Source: Bradyrhizobium iriomotense | GTDB taxonomy: Bacteria; Pseudomonadota; Alphaproteobacteria; Rhizobiales; Xanthobacteraceae | Assembly (NCBI RefSeq): GCF_018130765.1 | Contig: NZ_JAFCJZ010000017.1 | Location: forward strand, 62,001 to 126,000 | DNA: 64,000 nt | Reading direction: 5' to 3' | Part shown: one piece after another, positions 9,418-18,942 of the stretch | How positions within the stretch are numbered: the stretch's first letter is position 1 | How the letters are laid out: every line of letters begins with the position of its first letter | The notes under the pieces: generated by a model | The model's database searches: none | What the model saw: the letters and a program-made list of their open reading frames with translations, nothing else | Told to the model about the DNA's origin: nothing | Program-made: the position numbers and the translations under genes

Positions 9418-10293
9418 ATGCAAACTCGATTTTCCTTCGGCGGCGATGAGCACATTTTCGCCGAAGTCGACGATGCAATGTCGCTCGAGGCCTTCTTCAA
9501 GAGCCTCTTCATCACCAACGCAGTGCGCGACGCCAGGATCAAGGGCGTAACCGAGATCTGCCCGGCGAACGCGTCCTATCAGGTCAAGTTCGACCCCGAT
9601 CAGATCAGGCCCGATGACCTCCTCGCGGAACTGAAACGGCTGGACACCGCGTCCGAGAAGTCCGAACCGGTGATCAAGACACGGATCATCGAAATCCCCG
9701 TGCTCTACAACGATCCCTGGACGCACGAGACCCTGATGCGCTTCCGGGAACGCCATCAAAATCCGAACGGCACCGATCTCGAATACGCCGCGCAGATCAA
9801 TGGCCTCGACAGCGTCGACGCCTTCATCAAGGCGCACTCCAACGCACCGTGGTTCGTCTCCATGGTCGGCTTCGTGGCCGGCCTACCCTTCCTCTATCAG
9901 ATGGTCGAACGCCAGCGGCAGATCCAGGCGCCGAAATACCTGCGCCCGCGTACCGATACGCCAAGGCTCACCATCGGTCATGGCGGATGCTTCTCCTGCA
10001 TCTACTCGGTGCGCGGAGCGGGCGGGTACCAGATGTTCGGCATCACGCCGATGCCGATCTACGACCCCAACCAGAAGATCAGCTATTTGCACGACTTCAT
10101 GTGCCTGTTCCGGCCAGGCGACATCGTGAAATGGAAGCCGATCGACCGGCCGGCCTATGACGAGGCGGTTGCCGATGTCGACGCCGGGCGTTTCGCACCC
10201 GTCATCCGCGACGTCTCGTTCTCGCTGACCGAGTTCAACCGCGACATTGATGCCTACAACCGCAAGCTCGACGGAGTCCTCCATGGCCATTAA
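9418..10293 (+). CDS. pxpB: 5-oxoprolinase subunit B / KipI-like carboxyltransferase-domain protein
   Basis: A 291-residue KipI/AHS1-fold protein (CT_C_D domain). The core has APWFVSMVGFVAGLPFLYQM, PKYLRPRTDTPRL, IGHGGCFSCIYSVRGAGGYQ and FGITPMPIYDP, which is closer to the AHS1 part of urea carboxylase than to short KipI proteins of about 220-240 residues. About 80 extra residues precede the domain. ATG 9418 has AGGAGG upstream. It would act with PxpC, either in 5-oxoproline hydrolysis or as the carboxyltransferase partner of the biotin proteins encoded just before it. Its end overlaps pxpC by 11 bases. Confidence 0.88.
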   Translation: MQTRFSFGGDEHIFAEVDDAMSLEAFFKSLFITNAVRDARIKGVTEICPANASYQVKFDPDQIRPDDLLAELKRLDTASEKSEPVIKTRIIEIPVLYNDPWTHETLMRFRERHQNPNGTDLEYAAQINGLDSVDAFIKAHSNAPWFVSMVGFVAGLPFLYQMVERQRQIQAPKYLRPRTDTPRLTIGHGGCFSCIYSVRGAGGYQMFGITPMPIYDPNQKISYLHDFMCLFRPGDIVKWKPIDRPAYDEAVADVDAGRFAPVIRDVSFSLTEFNRDIDAYNRKLDGVLHGH

Positions 10294-11260
10294 GGTTTTG
10301 AAGCCGGGTCTTGCGACCACCGTCCAGGACCTCGGGCGTCCCGGCTATTATCACATCGGTATCCCCCTCTCCGGCGGCATGGACCGTCACGCACTCGTCG
10401 CCGCCAACCTCCTCGTCGGCAACGAAGAGGGCGCAGCCGTCCTGGAAGCGGTCTTCATGGGACCGGAACTCGAATTCACCGAAGATGCGACCGTCGCGAT
10501 CACCGGCGCCCAGCTGCCGCCGAAGCTCGATGGCGAGCCGCGCGAAACCTGGACGAGCTTCAAGGTCAGGCGCGGCCAGGTCCTCTCCTTCGATTTCCTC
10601 AAACAGGGAGCGCGCGGCTATATCGCGGTGGCCGGCGGCATCGACGTGCCGGTCGTGCTCGGCTCGCGCTCGACTTACGCACTCGGTGCGCTCGGTGGGT
10701 TCAAGGGGCGCAAACTCGAAGCCGGAGACGAGTTGCCGGTTGGCAAGGCTGCGGCCTCCGTCAAGGATGGGCGCGTGGTCGCAAGTGAGCTGCGCGGCCA
10801 GCCAGCCGCAATGCCGACGGAGCTGCGCGTCATGCCGGGCCTCTACTGGCACCGCATTACGGAGGCGGCTGGCAACGAATTCTTCGCCGACACGTGGAAG
10901 GTCGCACCGGAAGCCGATCGCATCGGCTATCGCTTCAAGGGCGGCAAGCCGCTTCAATTCGTGCCGCGCGAGCCGCCGTTCGGCGCCGGCTCCGATCCAT
11001 CCAACATCACCGACGCCTGCTATCCCTACGGCTCGATCCAGGTTCCCGGCGGCACCGAACCGATCGTACTGCATCGCGACGCGGTCTCGGGCGGCGGCTA
11101 CTTCATGGTCGGTACGGTCATCTCCGCGGACATGGATCTGATCGGCCAGCTCCAGCCCAATACGCCGGTGCGGTTCGTCAAGGTCGGGATGGATCAAGCC
11201 CTGGCAGCACGCAAGAGCCGTGCGGAGTTGCTTGGCAAGCTGCGCAACGCGCTGACATAA
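10283..11260 (+). CDS. pxpC: 5-oxoprolinase subunit C / KipA-like biotin-dependent carboxyltransferase family protein
   Basis: A 325-residue KipA/AHS2-fold protein (CT_A_B domain). It begins MAIKVLKPGLATTVQDLGRP, the hallmark of the family, followed by GIPLSGGMDRHA and NEEGAAVLEA; YIAVAGGIDVPVVLGSRSTY marks the middle. KipA and KipI homologues form one complex in 5-oxoprolinase and one continuous carboxyltransferase domain in urea carboxylase. ATG 10283 lies inside the end of pxpB, indicating coupling. It is the last gene of the operon, followed by a stem-loop at 11288. Confidence 0.92.
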   Translation: MAIKVLKPGLATTVQDLGRPGYYHIGIPLSGGMDRHALVAANLLVGNEEGAAVLEAVFMGPELEFTEDATVAITGAQLPPKLDGEPRETWTSFKVRRGQVLSFDFLKQGARGYIAVAGGIDVPVVLGSRSTYALGALGGFKGRKLEAGDELPVGKAAASVKDGRVVASELRGQPAAMPTELRVMPGLYWHRITEAAGNEFFADTWKVAPEADRIGYRFKGGKPLQFVPREPPFGAGSDPSNITDACYPYGSIQVPGGTEPIVLHRDAVSGGGYFMVGTVISADMDLIGQLQPNTPVRFVKVGMDQALAARKSRAELLGKLRNALT

Positions 11261-11287
11261 GCTGCGCAGATTGCACGACATTTGCTA

Positions 11288-11313
11288 CACCTCGGCCTCC
11301 GATGGCCGGGGTG
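11288..11313 (+). terminator. stem-loop closing the transporter-pxp operon
   Basis: A 10-base-pair stem with one G-T pair (11288-11297 with 11304-11313) and a 6-base loop lies 27 bases after pxpC. There is no clear T-run, so termination efficiency is uncertain. Confidence 0.5.
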
Positions 11314-11485
11314 CTACCGCATGGCACGGTCCTCAAACCTGCGGCTGTCCGCGATCAATCCTTAAATCTAGCGTGGCGCGACCGTCATCTTTCCGACCCC
11401 CGGCACGAGAGTTGCAGCGAATACCACTGGGCTGAGGAGTAACGCTCAACTGCGCATGACTTGTGCAAACATCGGATCAACCGCG

Positions 11486-12451
11486 ATGTCCGTTTCACTG
11501 AAACAGATCCGCTATTTCGTCGCCGCGGCCGAGACCGGCCGCATCAGCCAGGCGGCCATGGACCTCAATGTCTCGCAATCTGCGGTCACGGCGGCGATTC
11601 AGCAGCTCGAAGCGACCGTCTGCACACGCCTCCTCGAGCGCACGCCCAACGGCGTCACCGTGACCATGGAAGGCAGCCGCTTCCTGTCCCAGGGCCGGCA
11701 GATACTGGCAGCCGTGGCCGAAGCGGTCCGCAGCACGCACATGTCCGCGGGCCCGCTCTTTGGGACCGTCCGCATCGGTGTCACCTACACCGTGTCCGGT
11801 TATTTCCTGCCTCGCCACCAGATGCGTTTTCAGGCGAGCTTCCCGGGCATCACGGTCGAGCTGTTCGAGGCCCCGCGCGACGTCCTCGAACGTGCGCTTG
11901 TCGATGGCGCGCTCGATCTCGCGGTCATGCTGGTCTCCAACCTGCGCGACAACGCCATGCTCGGCAGCGAAACGTTGTTGCGCTCGCCCCGACGCCTGTG
12001 GCTCGCTCCCGACCATCAGCTCACCCGCACCGAGCACGTCCATCTCGCCGAAATCGCGACGTATCCCTACGTCATGCTCACCGTGGACGAAGCCAAGCAC
12101 ACATCGATGCGCTATTGGAACAACGCTTCGCTCGAGCCGAAGACCGTCTTCCGCACGTCTTCGGTCGAGGCCGTACGCTCCATGGTCGCCGGCGGAATGG
12201 GCATCGCAATCCTCTCGGACCTGATCTACCGGCCCTGGTCGCTGGAAGGACAACGGATCGAGACCCGGGTGATCGAGGACGAGATACCGACCATGGACAT
12301 CGGCCTCGCCTGGCGCCGCGACATCAAGCTGTCGGAAGCCGCGAAGGCATTCCGGGATTTCATGCGCTTTGCGGTGGCGGGCGTAGGTCCCGGCCGACCG
12401 CCGATCGGCGTCGACCACCGGCACCACGCCGAAGAGAGGATCGAAGTCTGA
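11486..12451 (+). CDS. LysR-family transcriptional regulator, paralogue of the one at 1134
   Basis: A 321-residue LysR protein with an N-terminal helix-turn-helix (about residues 3-62; SLKQIRYFVAAAETGRISQA, SQSAVTAAIQQLE) and a C-terminal effector domain. I prefer ATG 11486 to ATG 11456, since LysR N-termini normally start a few residues before the LKQIRYF-type helix. It shares many blocks with the LysR at 1134, including SSVEAVRSMVAGGMGI and YRPWSLEGQRIE, so the two probably arose by duplication and sense related effectors. It sits between the pxp operon and the AraC gene, in the same direction as both. Confidence 0.92.
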   Translation: MSVSLKQIRYFVAAAETGRISQAAMDLNVSQSAVTAAIQQLEATVCTRLLERTPNGVTVTMEGSRFLSQGRQILAAVAEAVRSTHMSAGPLFGTVRIGVTYTVSGYFLPRHQMRFQASFPGITVELFEAPRDVLERALVDGALDLAVMLVSNLRDNAMLGSETLLRSPRRLWLAPDHQLTRTEHVHLAEIATYPYVMLTVDEAKHTSMRYWNNASLEPKTVFRTSSVEAVRSMVAGGMGIAILSDLIYRPWSLEGQRIETRVIEDEIPTMDIGLAWRRDIKLSEAAKAFRDFMRFAVAGVGPGRPPIGVDHRHHAEERIEV

Positions 12452-12556
12452 GATATCGGTTTCCGTTTTATTCGACTTGACGCGATCCAGCCGTCCTCGC
12501 CACACTCACCATGGGCTTGGCGGCCGGAGAAGCAGCCGGCAGCGGGGAGCGCAGCA

Positions 12557-13516
12557 ATGCAAGTCAGTTACGCGACCAACGACATTCCAGCGCACAGCCG
12601 GCAGCAATACTGGCAGGACATCGTCTCCAGGACCTATTTCTCACTGGACTTGCGCTTTCCGAGCGGCCGCGATTTCGATGCGCGCCTCGGCGCGTGGTCG
12701 ATGGGGCCCGTTGCAGTATCCCGCAACATCGCAAATGGCCTGCTCTACAAACGCCATGAACGGCATCTCCAAAGCGAGCGCGAAGAATCCTTCCTGATCA
12801 CAGTGCCAGAGCTTGCCGAAATCCGCTTCGAGCAGGACAACAAGGTTGTGCAATGTCGGCCAGGCGCATTTCTGATCGAGCGCAGTCATCTGCCATACGA
12901 GTTCAGTCATCAGGATACGACGGCACTGTGGGTGCTAAAGATCCCAAGCGCGGTCCTGCGTGCGCGCATCTCGCGACCCGAACGTCTCGCGACGCTTCAG
13001 TTCGATGCAAGCCGCAGCGTCGGCGCCTTGTTCGTCGACACGCTGCGCCTTGCCGGGGAGCGCATCAGCGAAATGGACGACATGGCGCGCACGTTGATGG
13101 GCAAGCACCTCGTCGAGCTCCTCGCGATGGCCATCGAATCCGACGACCGCGTCCTGACCGGCCATTCGTCCTCCGTGCGCAACGGCCATCTGCTCCGCTG
13201 CGAGCATTTCATCCGAACCCGCCTCGAAGACATGCGGCTCACGCCGCAGACCATCGCCGACGGCTGCGGCATCTCGCTTCGATACCTGCACCAGATCTTC
13301 GAAGGCGAAGGCCTGACGGTCTGCGCCTATATCCGCAATCAGCGTCTGTCGATGTGCGATTCTCTGTTGCGCGACCCCAACTGCCGCAAGAGCATTTCGG
13401 AAATCGCCTATCAATGGGGATTCGCCGACCAGGCGCAATTCAGCCGGAATTATCGCGGCCGGTTCGGTTGCACCCCGAGCGAAGCACGCGCGGCCTCGCG
13501 CATCTCGACCTCCTGA
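12557..13516 (+). CDS. AraC-family transcriptional regulator
   Basis: A 319-residue protein. The N-terminal half is an AraC_binding_2-like ligand domain (HSRQQYWQDIVSRTYFSLDL near residue 15), and the C-terminal hundred residues hold two helix-turn-helices (QTIADGCGISLRYLHQIF and ISEIAYQWGFADQAQFSRNY) ending in the usual FGCTPSEAR. ATG 12557 lies 105 bases after the LysR gene. It is 164 bases upstream of the long hyu-ABC-hydroxylase operon in the same orientation, so it is the leading candidate activator of that operon. This ligand-domain type often senses small organic acids; the ligand here is unknown. Confidence 0.92.
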   Translation: MQVSYATNDIPAHSRQQYWQDIVSRTYFSLDLRFPSGRDFDARLGAWSMGPVAVSRNIANGLLYKRHERHLQSEREESFLITVPELAEIRFEQDNKVVQCRPGAFLIERSHLPYEFSHQDTTALWVLKIPSAVLRARISRPERLATLQFDASRSVGALFVDTLRLAGERISEMDDMARTLMGKHLVELLAMAIESDDRVLTGHSSSVRNGHLLRCEHFIRTRLEDMRLTPQTIADGCGISLRYLHQIFEGEGLTVCAYIRNQRLSMCDSLLRDPNCRKSISEIAYQWGFADQAQFSRNYRGRFGCTPSEARAASRISTS

Positions 13517-13680
13517 CGGCCCCACGCCGCCCCGGTCTGGCCGATCCTTAGGCAACCAGCCGTCGATCCAGGCACGGGCGGAGTTCGCTCTCTCGCACAA
13601 ATCTTCCTGCACTCAGCGTCAAGCGCCCAAGCCGCCGGTCTGCCTATGATCGGCGAAACGCTTGCCGGAAAGGAAGACGC

Positions 13681-15708
13681 ATGGTGCAGAACCTTCGTGT
13701 GGCCGTCGATGTCGGGGGGACTTTCACCGACATCTGCATCATGGACGAGGCGACCGGTCTCATCCGCATCGAAAAGACTTCGTCCACGCGCGACCCGATC
13801 GAAGGGATCATGGGCGGCGTATCCAAGGCCAGCATCGATCTTTCCAAGGTCGCCCTGTTCTCGCACGGCACCACGGTTGCGACCAACGCGCTGATCACAC
13901 GCAGGCTGCCCCGCACCGCCGTGGTGACGACCCAGGGCTTCCGCGACGTGATCGAGATCCGGCGCGCCAACAAGGAAGATCTCTGGGATACCTACAAGGA
14001 TGTCGTGCGCCCTTACGTGCCGCGGCGCGACCGCCTGACCGTGCCCGAACGTGTCGATGCAGGCGGCATCGTGATCGAGCCGCTCGATGTCGAAGCGGCG
14101 CGCAACGTCGCGCGCATTCTCAAGCGCCGGGGTGTCGCCGCGATCGCCGTATGCTTCATGAACGCCTATCTCAACGGCGCCAATGAACGCGCCATGCGCG
14201 ATATCCTGCTCGCCGAGATGCCCGACGTACCCGTCTCGATCTCCTCGCAAGTCCTGCCTGAGATCTTCGAGCACGAACGCTTCTCGACCACAGTTGCCAA
14301 CGCCGTCGTGAGCCCGGTTGTCGTCAACTATACGAGCCGGCTCGGCGACCGCCTCGCCGACGAAGGCTACACCCGCGATCTCCTGCTGCTCCACACCGGC
14401 GGCGGCGTCATGACGCCGGCCTCCGTGAAGGACTTCGCCGCCCGCCTCGCCGGCTCCGGCATTGCCGCAGGCGCCATCGCCAGCCGCTACATCGCCGGCC
14501 TCTGCGGCTATCCCAATTCGATCGGCCTCGACATGGGAGGCACCTCGACTGACGTATCGCTGGCTTATGAGGGCCAGTCGCGCATCACCAAGGATTGGTA
14601 CATCGAGTTCGGCTATCCGATCCGCTTTGCCTCCATCGAGGTGCTTACCATCGGCGCCGGCGGCGGCTCGCTGGCCTGGACCGATCCGGCGGGCTCCTTG
14701 CGTAACGGCCCGCAATCGGCCGGCGCCTATCCGGGCCCGGCCTGCTACGGCAACGGCAACACCCAGCCAACCAACACCGACGCCAACGTCACACTGGGCC
14801 GACTCGGCACCGATCTCGCCGGCGGCAAGGTCAAGCTTGATCCCGCCCTCGCCCGCCAGGCGGTCGAAGACGGCGTCGCAAAGCCGTTCGGCCTCGGCCT
14901 GCATGAGGCGGCGGATGCGATCGTCAAGGTAGCCAATGCCAACATGTCGGATGCGGTGCGGTTGATCTCGATCAGCCGAGGCTATGATCCGCGCGACTTT
15001 GCGCTGGTTGCCTTCGGCGGCGCCGGAGCCCTCCACGGCGTCGATGTGGCACGCGAGCTTGCGATCCCCGTCGTGATCGTGCCGCCCAATCCCGGCGTCA
15101 CTTCGGCGCTCGGCTGCCTGCTCGTCGACATGCAGCACGACTTCTCGCAGAGCTGCATGGTCGGCGCCGACGAGGCGGACTCCACCGATATCGAAGCGCA
15201 GTTCGTCGCGCTGGAGAAGGAAGCGCTCGCCCGGCTCACCCACGAGGGCGTCGCAGAAGGCGACATCGTGCTGCAGCGATCGATCGACATGATGTATCGC
15301 GGCCAATGGCGCTCGCTCGCGGTCCAGGCACCGCGCCCGATCGGCGCGATCTCCGACCTGGTCCAGAGTTTCCACGCCGAGCACAAGCGCGAATACAATT
15401 TCCGTCGCGATGACTCGCCCGTGAGCTTCTTCCGGCTGAACCTGAAAGCGATCGGCGTCGTGCCCAAGGCCGAATTCGCCGTCCACAAGCCGACCGGTGC
15501 GATCCCTGAGCCGGTCAGCCGCCGCAGGGTGTGGTTCGAAGGCAATGGGCTCGATACGCCCGTCTATGCCCGCGACGACCTGCCCTGCGGCTTCTCCTTC
15601 CAGGGCCCCGCGATCGTCGAGCAGGTCGACGCCACCACCGTCGTGCCGCCCGGCGCCGGCGCCGAGGTCGACAAATATCTGAACATCATCATCCGCGTGA
15701 AGGAATGA
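13681..15708 (+). CDS. hyuA: hydantoinase/oxoprolinase family protein, subunit A
   Basis: A 675-residue ATP-binding subunit of the HyuA family (ATP-dependent hydantoinases, 5-oxoprolinases, caprolactamase, acetone and acetophenone carboxylases). The N-terminal phosphate loop VAVDVGGTFTDI, HGTTVATNALI and TTQGFRDVIEI are followed by a second actin-like half with LDMGGTSTDVSL and GAGGGSLAW. The usual SGPAGG loop reads AGSGIAAGA, losing its proline. GAFGGAGALH-like FGGAGALHG is intact. AAGGAAG precedes ATG 13681. It is followed three bases later by its partner hyuB. Substrate is not determinable; cyclic amide or ketone carboxylation are both possible. Confidence 0.92.
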   Translation: MVQNLRVAVDVGGTFTDICIMDEATGLIRIEKTSSTRDPIEGIMGGVSKASIDLSKVALFSHGTTVATNALITRRLPRTAVVTTQGFRDVIEIRRANKEDLWDTYKDVVRPYVPRRDRLTVPERVDAGGIVIEPLDVEAARNVARILKRRGVAAIAVCFMNAYLNGANERAMRDILLAEMPDVPVSISSQVLPEIFEHERFSTTVANAVVSPVVVNYTSRLGDRLADEGYTRDLLLLHTGGGVMTPASVKDFAARLAGSGIAAGAIASRYIAGLCGYPNSIGLDMGGTSTDVSLAYEGQSRITKDWYIEFGYPIRFASIEVLTIGAGGGSLAWTDPAGSLRNGPQSAGAYPGPACYGNGNTQPTNTDANVTLGRLGTDLAGGKVKLDPALARQAVEDGVAKPFGLGLHEAADAIVKVANANMSDAVRLISISRGYDPRDFALVAFGGAGALHGVDVARELAIPVVIVPPNPGVTSALGCLLVDMQHDFSQSCMVGADEADSTDIEAQFVALEKEALARLTHEGVAEGDIVLQRSIDMMYRGQWRSLAVQAPRPIGAISDLVQSFHAEHKREYNFRRDDSPVSFFRLNLKAIGVVPKAEFAVHKPTGAIPEPVSRRRVWFEGNGLDTPVYARDDLPCGFSFQGPAIVEQVDATTVVPPGAGAEVDKYLNIIIRVKE

Positions 15709-15711
15709 ACC

Positions 15712-17673
15712 ATGGCCGGAGATCTCCCGCTCGACCCCGTGACCTTCGAGGTTCTGAAAAACTCTTTCATCACCAGCGTCGACCAGATGGGCGAGCAGGT
15801 ACTGCGGACCTGCTACTCCTTCGTGATCTACAATCGCGACTTCTCCAGCGCCCTGCACGATGCCAAGGGTGAATGCGCGGCGCAGGGCAATCAGGACATC
15901 GCCGTCCATGTCGGAACGCTGCACTTCACCTGCCAGGACGTCATGCGCCACTTCGAAGGCGACATGCACGAAGGCGACGTGTTTGCAATCAACGACCCCT
16001 ATGCCGGCGGCACCCACTTCTCCGACGTACGCTTGATCCGCCCGATCTTCGCTGATGGCAAGATCATCGCCTTCAGCCAGTCCAACGGTCACTGGTCGGA
16101 CATGGGCGGCAGCGTACCCGGCTCGTTCGACGTCGCGGCGCGCGACATGTTCCGCGAAGGCCTGCGCATCACGCCGGTCCGACTGTTTGACAAGGGGCGC
16201 TTCTGCAAGGACGTGGCGCATTTGATCGCGTCCAACACCCGCGATCCCGCCTCCATCATCGGTGACATCCAGGCGCAGGCCGAGGCGACCGCCGTCTGCG
16301 GACGCGAGATCCTGCGCCTCGTCAACAAATATGGCCGCGACACGGTCGAGGCGGGTCTGGCCGCGGTCCAGGACTATGTCGAGCGCTCCGCGCGCCAGCG
16401 CATCGCCGCGTTGCCCGACGGTGAATGGGAGACGGTCGACTTCATCGATCGCGATCCGGCCGGCGGCGAAGGCATGATCCCGATCCGCATCAAGATGACG
16501 ATCAAGGGCGATAAGGCGATCTACGACTTCACCGGGAGCCATCCGACCATCGGCTCCATCTACAACTCCGCGTTCGGTGCGACATTTTCGGCCGTCGCGG
16601 CCGGCATGAAGACCTTCTTCCCGGACCTACCGCTTAACTCCGGTTTCTATCGCTGCTTCGAGATCATCGCTCCTGAAGGTTCGATCGTCGATGCGAAGTG
16701 GCCGATCGCGGTCACCGGCTTCCTGATGCCGTTCGAGAAGATCATGAATTCGATCTACGAGATGTGGTCGAAGCTGATGCCCGAGCGCGCACTCGCCTGC
16801 GCCTTCAATCTCGAATATCTGCTCACCGGCGGGTTCGACGGCCGTAGCGCCGACAAACCGATCTTCATGTTCTACGACTGGCTCCCGGGCGGCTGGGGCG
16901 GTCGCAACGGCAAGGACGGCAGCAACGTCACCACCGCCTGCTTCGGCACCGGACTGATGTCGCAGCCCGTCGAAGGGCAGGAGCGCGCCAATCCGATCCT
17001 GACCACGAAGTGCGAGATCCTGAAGGACTCACCCGGCCCCGGCAAATGGCGCGGCGGCGCCGGTGTGATGAAGACCTCGCGCATGCTGCAGGCCGAAAAG
17101 ACCGTGATCTCCTACATCTGCGATCGCGAACGCGCCGTGGTGTGGGGCATCGAGGGCGGTCTGCCTTCCATGCCGCACGGGCTGACGCTGAAGCGCAAAG
17201 GCAGTGCGAGCGAAGAACGCCTCGGCTCGATCTTCTCCGACGTGCCGATCGGCGAAGGCGACATTTTCTCCCGGCCGACCGCAGGTGGCGGCGGCTTCGG
17301 TGACCCGCTCGAGCGCGATCCCCGCCTCGTGATCGAGGACATCAAGGACGACTACGTCTCGGTCGAACGTGCCGCAAAGGACTATGGCGTGGTCGTGCAG
17401 ATTGTCGATGCCGAGCTCTGCGAATACGAGGTGGACAAGGCCGCCACCGACGCCCTCCGCACCAAGATCAGGGCGGAGCGGATCGCCAAGGCCAGGCTCG
17501 ATCCCGAAGTCGTTGCGCAGCGCTATCGCGGTGGCGAGATCGATGCGCTCGATGCCGTCCGCCAGCACGCCGTGATCCTCGACTGGGGCAGCGGTGTCCT
17601 CCTTCCTGAATCTACGCGCCAGTTCCGCGAGGTCTTCGAGCGGCGCTCGGTCGCGAAGTGGACAACGGGCTGA
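15712..17673 (+). CDS. hyuB: hydantoinase/oxoprolinase family protein, subunit B
   Basis: A 653-residue HyuB-family subunit. Family marks include PVTFEVLKNSF at the start, INDPYAGGTHFSDV around residue 90, the SNGHWSDMGGSVPG segment, and a glycine-rich GWGGRNGKDGSN region. It is about 70-90 residues longer than typical HyuB proteins because of a C-terminal tail (after VSVERAAKDYGVVV) that also occurs in acetone-carboxylase-like members. It is coupled to hyuA by a three-base gap. A second, shorter HyuB is encoded at 26250, so this unit carries two distinct HyuAB enzymes. Confidence 0.92.
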   Translation: MAGDLPLDPVTFEVLKNSFITSVDQMGEQVLRTCYSFVIYNRDFSSALHDAKGECAAQGNQDIAVHVGTLHFTCQDVMRHFEGDMHEGDVFAINDPYAGGTHFSDVRLIRPIFADGKIIAFSQSNGHWSDMGGSVPGSFDVAARDMFREGLRITPVRLFDKGRFCKDVAHLIASNTRDPASIIGDIQAQAEATAVCGREILRLVNKYGRDTVEAGLAAVQDYVERSARQRIAALPDGEWETVDFIDRDPAGGEGMIPIRIKMTIKGDKAIYDFTGSHPTIGSIYNSAFGATFSAVAAGMKTFFPDLPLNSGFYRCFEIIAPEGSIVDAKWPIAVTGFLMPFEKIMNSIYEMWSKLMPERALACAFNLEYLLTGGFDGRSADKPIFMFYDWLPGGWGGRNGKDGSNVTTACFGTGLMSQPVEGQERANPILTTKCEILKDSPGPGKWRGGAGVMKTSRMLQAEKTVISYICDRERAVVWGIEGGLPSMPHGLTLKRKGSASEERLGSIFSDVPIGEGDIFSRPTAGGGGFGDPLERDPRLVIEDIKDDYVSVERAAKDYGVVVQIVDAELCEYEVDKAATDALRTKIRAERIAKARLDPEVVAQRYRGGEIDALDAVRQHAVILDWGSGVLLPESTRQFREVFERRSVAKWTTG

Positions 17674-17778
17674 TCGCCATCGGCAACCGCTCCGCCCCGG
17701 GGGGCGCGGCGCTTGCGTGCAACAGAGGAACCGAAGCCGTCGGCCCTCACCTTTCACTCGAACCATGAGGATAGAGCT

Positions 17779-18876
17779 ATGACCCGTACGACGTGCCTTT
17801 CCATCGAGCGGCTCCGGCCGATCTGCTCCACCCTCGGCATCGCCGCAGGCCTCGCCTTCGCCGCGACGACGCCCGCTGCCGCCGAGACGCCCTGGTTTCC
17901 CATGAAAGTGTATGACGCTTCCTCCGGCACGCCGAAGCCGGCCGAGTACGCGGCTTTGACCAAGGCCGAGAAGCCCTACAAGCTCTGCGTCCTGTTTCCG
18001 CATATGAAGGATAGTTTCTGGGTCGCGGTTGCCTATGGCATCGTCAAGCAGGCCGAGGCGATGAACGTCAACATGACGCTCTATGAAGCCGGTGGCTATG
18101 AGAACCTCCCCAAGCAGCTCTCGCAGTTCGATGACTGCATGGCGAGCAGCCCCGACGCGATCATCGTCGGTGCCATCTCCGGCGCTGGTCTCAGCAAGAA
18201 GTTCGAGGAGGCGAAGGCCAAAGGTGTGCCCGTGGTCGGCGTTGCCAACCCGCTGCCGCCGAATGCCCTGCCCGCCGCCATCTATGTCGACTTCGTCGCC
18301 ATGGGGGAGGTCACCGGCGACGGTCTGCTGGCGCAGGCCAAGCCCGGCGACAAGCTCAACATCGTGACCTTCCCTGGGCCCGCCGGCTCGGGCTGGGCGG
18401 AGTCCTTCAACGAAGGCTTCAAGAAAGCGGTGGCGAAGAATCCCAACGCCAAGGTCCTGGCCGAGAAGTTCGGCGACTCCGGCGTCGCGGTCCAGTTGCA
18501 GTTGATTCAGGACGCGCTTCAGGCCTACCCGAGCATGAACGTGATCTGGGGCACCGCCCCGACCGCGGAAGCCGCCATCGGTGCGGTCGCCGAAGCCGGC
18601 CGCAGCGACATGAAGATCATGTCCTCCTACGAGAACCAGGCGATGCTCGACGCGCTGAACCGCGGCGACGTCCTTGCCTTTGCGACCCAGTACCCGGTCG
18701 GCGAAGGCGCCGTCTCGGTCGACCAGGCCGTGCGCCTGATCGAGAAGAAGCCGGTGATGAGCCTCGCCCAGCCACTGGCGTCGGCCGTCGACAAGACCAC
18801 CGTTCCGAAACTGCAGATGGACCTCGTACTGGCACCGGGTAGCTGGAAGCCGGTCTATTCGGTCAAGGCCAAGTAA
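17779..18876 (+). CDS. TorT-like periplasmic binding protein of a sugar-type ABC transporter
   Basis: A 365-residue exported protein with a signal peptide of about 35 residues ending in TPAAA. The mature part starts with PWFPMKVYD and continues with LCVLFPHMKDSFWVAVAYGI and EAGGYENLPKQLSQFDDC, matching the hallmark segments of the TMAO-sensing protein TorT as I remember them. No TorS/TorR genes are near. Instead it is followed by a ribose-type ATPase and two permeases, so it probably acts as their binding protein. ATG 17779 is preceded by GAGG; an in-frame ATG 66 bases upstream would bury the signal peptide. Ligand unknown. Confidence 0.88.
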   Translation: MTRTTCLSIERLRPICSTLGIAAGLAFAATTPAAAETPWFPMKVYDASSGTPKPAEYAALTKAEKPYKLCVLFPHMKDSFWVAVAYGIVKQAEAMNVNMTLYEAGGYENLPKQLSQFDDCMASSPDAIIVGAISGAGLSKKFEEAKAKGVPVVGVANPLPPNALPAAIYVDFVAMGEVTGDGLLAQAKPGDKLNIVTFPGPAGSGWAESFNEGFKKAVAKNPNAKVLAEKFGDSGVAVQLQLIQDALQAYPSMNVIWGTAPTAEAAIGAVAEAGRSDMKIMSSYENQAMLDALNRGDVLAFATQYPVGEGAVSVDQAVRLIEKKPVMSLAQPLASAVDKTTVPKLQMDLVLAPGSWKPVYSVKAK

Positions 18877-18889
18877 CCAGCAAATCATC

Positions 18890-18916
18890 GAGGCGGGAGA
18901 CCTGCGCTCCCGCCTC
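18890..18916 (+). promoter_or_regulatory. 10-bp stem-loop after the TorT-like gene
   Basis: GAGGCGGGAG at 18890-18899 pairs perfectly with CTCCCGCCTC at 18907-18916 around a 7-base loop, 13 bases after the binding-protein stop. It has no T-run. It mirrors the hairpin at 6870 behind the other binding-protein gene and may protect the upstream message. Confidence 0.55.
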
Positions 18917-18942
18917 CTCAACCAATACCTCCCGGAGACCAG

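Noticed and set aside
13450..16542. Very long open frame on the minus strand opposite hyuA/hyuB
   Set aside because: High GC at third positions removes stop codons from an antisense frame. The predicted protein is Arg/Ala/Asp/His-rich with no domain, while the plus strand encodes two complete enzymes.
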